A DNA stretch of 7,074 bases from DASXMX01 sp035483795 (GTDB lineage Bacteria > Planctomycetota > Phycisphaerae > Tepidisphaerales > Tepidisphaeraceae), in assembly GCA_035483795.1 (NCBI GenBank), contig DATHPP010000474.1:1-7074 (forward strand). Reading direction: 5' to 3'. The notes under the pieces are model-generated. The model was not told where the DNA came from. It did no database searches and saw nothing but the letters and a program-made list of their open reading frames with translations. Positions 4,539 through 7,074 of the stretch are shown one piece after another. Numbering within the stretch: the first letter of the stretch is position 1; each line of letters begins with the position of its first letter. The translations under genes were made by a program, and so were the position numbers.

Positions 4539-7074
4539 TTTCGACCTCCCCATTAGCGCCGACGACGGCATGGGCCGCGAGCATTCGCGCTGGCGGCGCC
4601 GCGTGCGGCAGGAGCATGCTCTTGGCCACAAAGAAGATCACGGGGTAGATAAGCAGCTCCATCAGGAAGCTGGTGAACAGGCCGCCCAGCATCGGGGCGG
4701 CGAGTCGCCGCATGACATCCGCGCCGGTGCCCGTGGCCCAGAGCAGCGGCACCAGGCCGATGAACGCTGCGGCGACCGTCATCGTCTTGGGGCGGATCCG
4801 CTTGACCGCGCCCTCGTGCACCGCTTTCCACAGGTCGTCGCGGTTTCGCATGCGGCCCTCGCGTTTGAAGCGGTCGTAGCTGTTGTCCAGGTAGAGCAGC
4901 ATCACCAGCCCCGTCTCGGCATCCAGCCCCGCCAGGGCGATCATCCCCACCCACACGGCGCCCGAGAGGTGATAGCCCAGAAGCCACAGCAGCCACACGG
5001 CCCCGACGAGACTGAATGGGATCGCAAGGATCACGACCACCGTCCGAAAGACGCTGTCCGTCGCCAGGTAGAGCAGCACGAGAATGATCAGGAACGTGAG
5101 GGGCAACACCCAGCGGAGGCGGGCGTTGCGTATCTGGATCAGCTCGAACTCGCCCGACCAAACGATCGAGTAACCGGCGGGCAGTCGCAGTTCGCGGTCG
5201 AGCACCTGCCGGGCGTCCGCGACGTAGCTGCCGACGTCGCGACTTGGCACGATGTAAACCAGCGTCTCCGGCCGGCTGCCTTCGCTGCGGATCATGGGCG
5301 GACCCGCGTCGACCTTGAAATCCGCCAGCTCGCCCAGCGGGATTTGCGCTCCCGAGGGCGTCGGCACCAAAACCTGTTTGAGGTTCGACGGATCGTCGCG
5401 GAGATCGCGGGCGTAGCGGATGTTGATGGGGTAGCGTTCGAGGCCTTCGACGGCGGTGCTGACTTTCATCCCGCCGATCGCGGTGCTGATGACGTCCTGC
5501 ACGTCGCCGGTGGTAAGGCCGTATCGGGCGGCCGTCTGGCGGTTGATGTTGACGTCGAGGTAGTAGCCGCCGAAGGCCCGCTCCGGGTAGGCGTTCATTG
5601 CGCCGGGTATTTGCTTGAGGATCGCCGCCGCCCGCTCGGCGAGGTTCGCCAGCGTGTGCAGGTCGGGGCCCATGATCTTCAGGCCGACCGGCGATTTGAT
5701 CCCGGTCGACAGCATCTTGAGCCGATTCTCGATCGGCATCGGCCAGAGGTTCCCGATTCCCGGGAAGCGGACGATCGCGTCGGTTCCCGGATGATGACCC
5801 TCGGCGTCGTCCCAGCCGTTCACCAGCTCGTCCATCGTGAGTGCCCGGCGCGGCGGCCAGAACGTGTGGTGCAAAGGCCAGGTGAGCCAGTCGGGAAGCG
5901 AGTCGAATGCGTAATGCACCGGCCGCGTGCGCCATTGCGAGCGGTCGGTGTTGAGCCGCACGACGGTCTCGACCATGTCCAGCGGCGCCGGATCGGTGGC
6001 GCTGTCGGCCCGGCCCATTTTTCCGTACACGCTGATGACTTCCGGGAACGTTTTGATCAGTTTGTCGGTCTGCTGAAGGACCTGCCGGGCCTTGGCGACG
6101 CTGATGCTGGGATCGGTGGTGGGCATGTAGAGCAAATCGCCCTCATCGAGCGGCGGCATGAACTCGGTGCCGAGCCGCATGAATGGCCAGATTGCGCTGA
6201 GGATGAGCGCCGTCGCCAGAAGCATGACGATCCAGCGAAAGCGGATCGCGCCGCGGAAGAACGGCTCATAGACCAACTGGAGCCCGCGGCTGATGGGATT
6301 TTTCTCCTCATGGATGATCCGCTGCGGCACCAGCAGCATTCCCGCCAAAACCGCCCAGCCGATCGACATGCCCCAGCGATAGGGTTGAGTTTCGGGAAGC
6401 AGGTCGGGAACAAACCACAGTGCCGCCGCGGGGATGAACATCGCGGCCAGCGTGATCAACAGGTTCGACTTCCATCCCCACTCTTTGGGAAGCACACGGG
6501 CGGTGATGAAGTAGACCATCAGCACCGGAATGATGGTGACCGAGAGCAGCGACGCCGCGGCCATCGAGAAGGTTTTGGTGAACGCGAGCGGCCGGAACAG
6601 CCGGCCCTCTTCCCCCGGATAGACGAACACTGGAAGGAAGCTGACGGTGATGATCAGGAGCGAGAAAAAGAGGCTCGGCCCGACTTCCGTTGCCGCCTCC
6701 ATGATGATTTCCGATCGCCGCCGCGGCGTTTTGCCCGAGTGAACACGATCCTCCTCGCGGTCGAGGTGTTTGTGGGCGTTCTCGACCATCACGATGGCGC
6801 TGTCGACCATCACGCCGATCGCGATGGCGATCCCGCCCAGGCTCATGATGTTGGCGCTCACGCCGAACAGGTGCATGATCAGCAGGCTGGCCAGAACGCT
6901 GGTGGGCACGACGAAGATGGCCACCAGCTCGCTGCGGGCGTGCAGCAGGAAGAGGATGCACACCAGCCCGACGACGATCATTTCCTCGATGAGCGTGTGG
7001 CGGAGGGTGTGGATCGAGCGCTCGATGAGCTGTGAACGGTCGTAGGCCGTTTTGATGGTAACGCCGGGCGGCAG
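4531..7074 (-). CDS. cusA: CusA-type Cu(I)/Ag(I) efflux RND pump, N-terminus cut off by the window
   Basis: Inner-membrane proton/metal antiporter that drives the copper/silver export complex. The visible 847 residues begin at the equivalent of about residue 315 of E. coli CusA; the reading frame is open to the window edge. Seen: TM3-4 with MVDSAIVMVEN (proton-relay D91, N99), the RPLAFTKTFSM helix, periplasmic porter motifs DEGDLLYMP, APLDMVET and NRLKMLSTGIKSPVG, then LAGLDAETG (E720) and RPKTMTV (K763). Mapped onto CusA from memory, the cleft methionines M573, M623 and M672 are M317, M367 and M454. Charged residues E567, D617, E625, R669 and K678 are E311, D361, E369, R451 and K460. Relay methionines M391, M403, M410, M486, M501 and M1009 are M77, M89, M96, M171, M186 and M788. 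The M755 equivalent is shifted by one residue; M271 is outside the window. This argues for monovalent copper/silver rather than Zn/Co/Cd. Odd: insertions of about 59 residues between TM6 and TM7 and about 38 in the porter domain. The stop lies inside the start of the outer-membrane gene. Confidence 0.95.
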   Translation of the reverse strand: MPPGVTIKTAYDRSQLIERSIHTLRHTLIEEMIVVGLVCILFLLHARSELVAIFVVPTSVLASLLIMHLFGVSANIMSLGGIAIAIGVMVDSAIVMVENAHKHLDREEDRVHSGKTPRRRSEIIMEAATEVGPSLFFSLLIITVSFLPVFVYPGEEGRLFRPLAFTKTFSMAAASLLSVTIIPVLMVYFITARVLPKEWGWKSNLLITLAAMFIPAAALWFVPDLLPETQPYRWGMSIGWAVLAGMLLVPQRIIHEEKNPISRGLQLVYEPFFRGAIRFRWIVMLLATALILSAIWPFMRLGTEFMPPLDEGDLLYMPTTDPSISVAKARQVLQQTDKLIKTFPEVISVYGKMGRADSATDPAPLDMVETVVRLNTDRSQWRTRPVHYAFDSLPDWLTWPLHHTFWPPRRALTMDELVNGWDDAEGHHPGTDAIVRFPGIGNLWPMPIENRLKMLSTGIKSPVGLKIMGPDLHTLANLAERAAAILKQIPGAMNAYPERAFGGYYLDVNINRQTAARYGLTTGDVQDVISTAIGGMKVSTAVEGLERYPINIRYARDLRDDPSNLKQVLVPTPSGAQIPLGELADFKVDAGPPMIRSEGSRPETLVYIVPSRDVGSYVADARQVLDRELRLPAGYSIVWSGEFELIQIRNARLRWVLPLTFLIILVLLYLATDSVFRTVVVILAIPFSLVGAVWLLWLLGYHLSGAVWVGMIALAGLDAETGLVMLLYLDNSYDRFKREGRMRNRDDLWKAVHEGAVKRIRPKTMTVAAAFIGLVPLLWATGTGADVMRRLAAPMLGGLFTSFLMELLIYPVIFFVAKSMLLPHAAPPARMLAAHAVVGANGEVEND
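4544..4551 (-). promoter_or_regulatory. Ribosome-binding site of the outer-membrane channel gene, within the pump gene's last codons
   Basis: GGGGAGGT on the minus strand, 5 bases before ATG 4538. It lies in the last codons of the pump gene (within NGEVEND), so a strong independent site coexists with the overlapping stop and start. Confidence 0.8.

Noticed and set aside
4474..7035. 853-codon open frame on the plus strand opposite the pump gene
   Set aside because: Its product is a low-complexity Arg/His/Asp/Gln-rich string with no fold-like pattern. It is the expected antisense shadow of a GC-rich gene whose minus-strand frame shows clear RND motifs.

Overview
The window is a GC-rich, gene-dense stretch of bacterial chromosome. 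Every gene I can support is on the minus strand, so the biological order runs from high to low coordinates. The gene content suggests an environmental Gram-negative bacterium, most likely a planctomycete or close relative: a SPINDLY/OGT-like TPR protein, a long secreted TlpA-type thioredoxin with an alpha-helical N-terminal half, a Cus-type efflux system, and a dispersed-looking CTCTGTG repeat. This is inferred from protein style alone; there is no rRNA or marker gene.

Layout in transcription order: (1) 7074-4531, a CusA-type heavy-metal RND pump whose first ~314 residues lie outside the window; (2) 4538-3195, a TolC/CusC-family outer-membrane lipoprotein whose start overlaps the pump's end by 8 bases; (3) after a 97-base gap, 3094-1994, a secreted TlpA/ResA-like thioredoxin; (4) after an 84-base gap holding half of an inverted repeat, 1909-764, a secreted seven-bladed beta-propeller protein of the YncE/YVTN type; (5) overlapping it by ATGA, 767 to the window edge, a TPR protein that looks like the front of a SPINDLY-family O-GlcNAc-transferase-like (GT41) enzyme, cut off by the window.

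The pump and outer-membrane channel are two of the three parts of a CusCBA-like copper/silver exporter. The periplasmic adaptor (CusB) would be expected just beyond 7074. In the pump, the metal-binding methionines and proton-relay residues described for E. coli CusA are all found within the visible part, except one methionine that is shifted by a residue. This supports Cu(I)/Ag(I) rather than Zn/Co/Cd as substrate. The thioredoxin and propeller would act in the periplasm; the TPR/GT41 protein would be cytoplasmic. Whether all five genes form one transcript is not shown. The two overlaps make the pairs 1-2 and 4-5 likely co-translated.

The most unusual spot is 1834-1955: two inverted copies of a 4 x 9-base CTCTGTG-type repeat. 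One arm supplies the Shine-Dalgarno of the propeller gene, and the other encodes its apparent signal-peptide core as a tandem tripeptide. The RNA hairpin they could form would bury the ribosome-binding site. The pump also carries two insertions relative to E. coli CusA, one of them an apparent extra pair of membrane helices. I see no CRISPR array, tRNA, rRNA, insertion sequence, phage gene or clearly new defence system. Apart from the repeat, the intergenic gaps are short and hold little.
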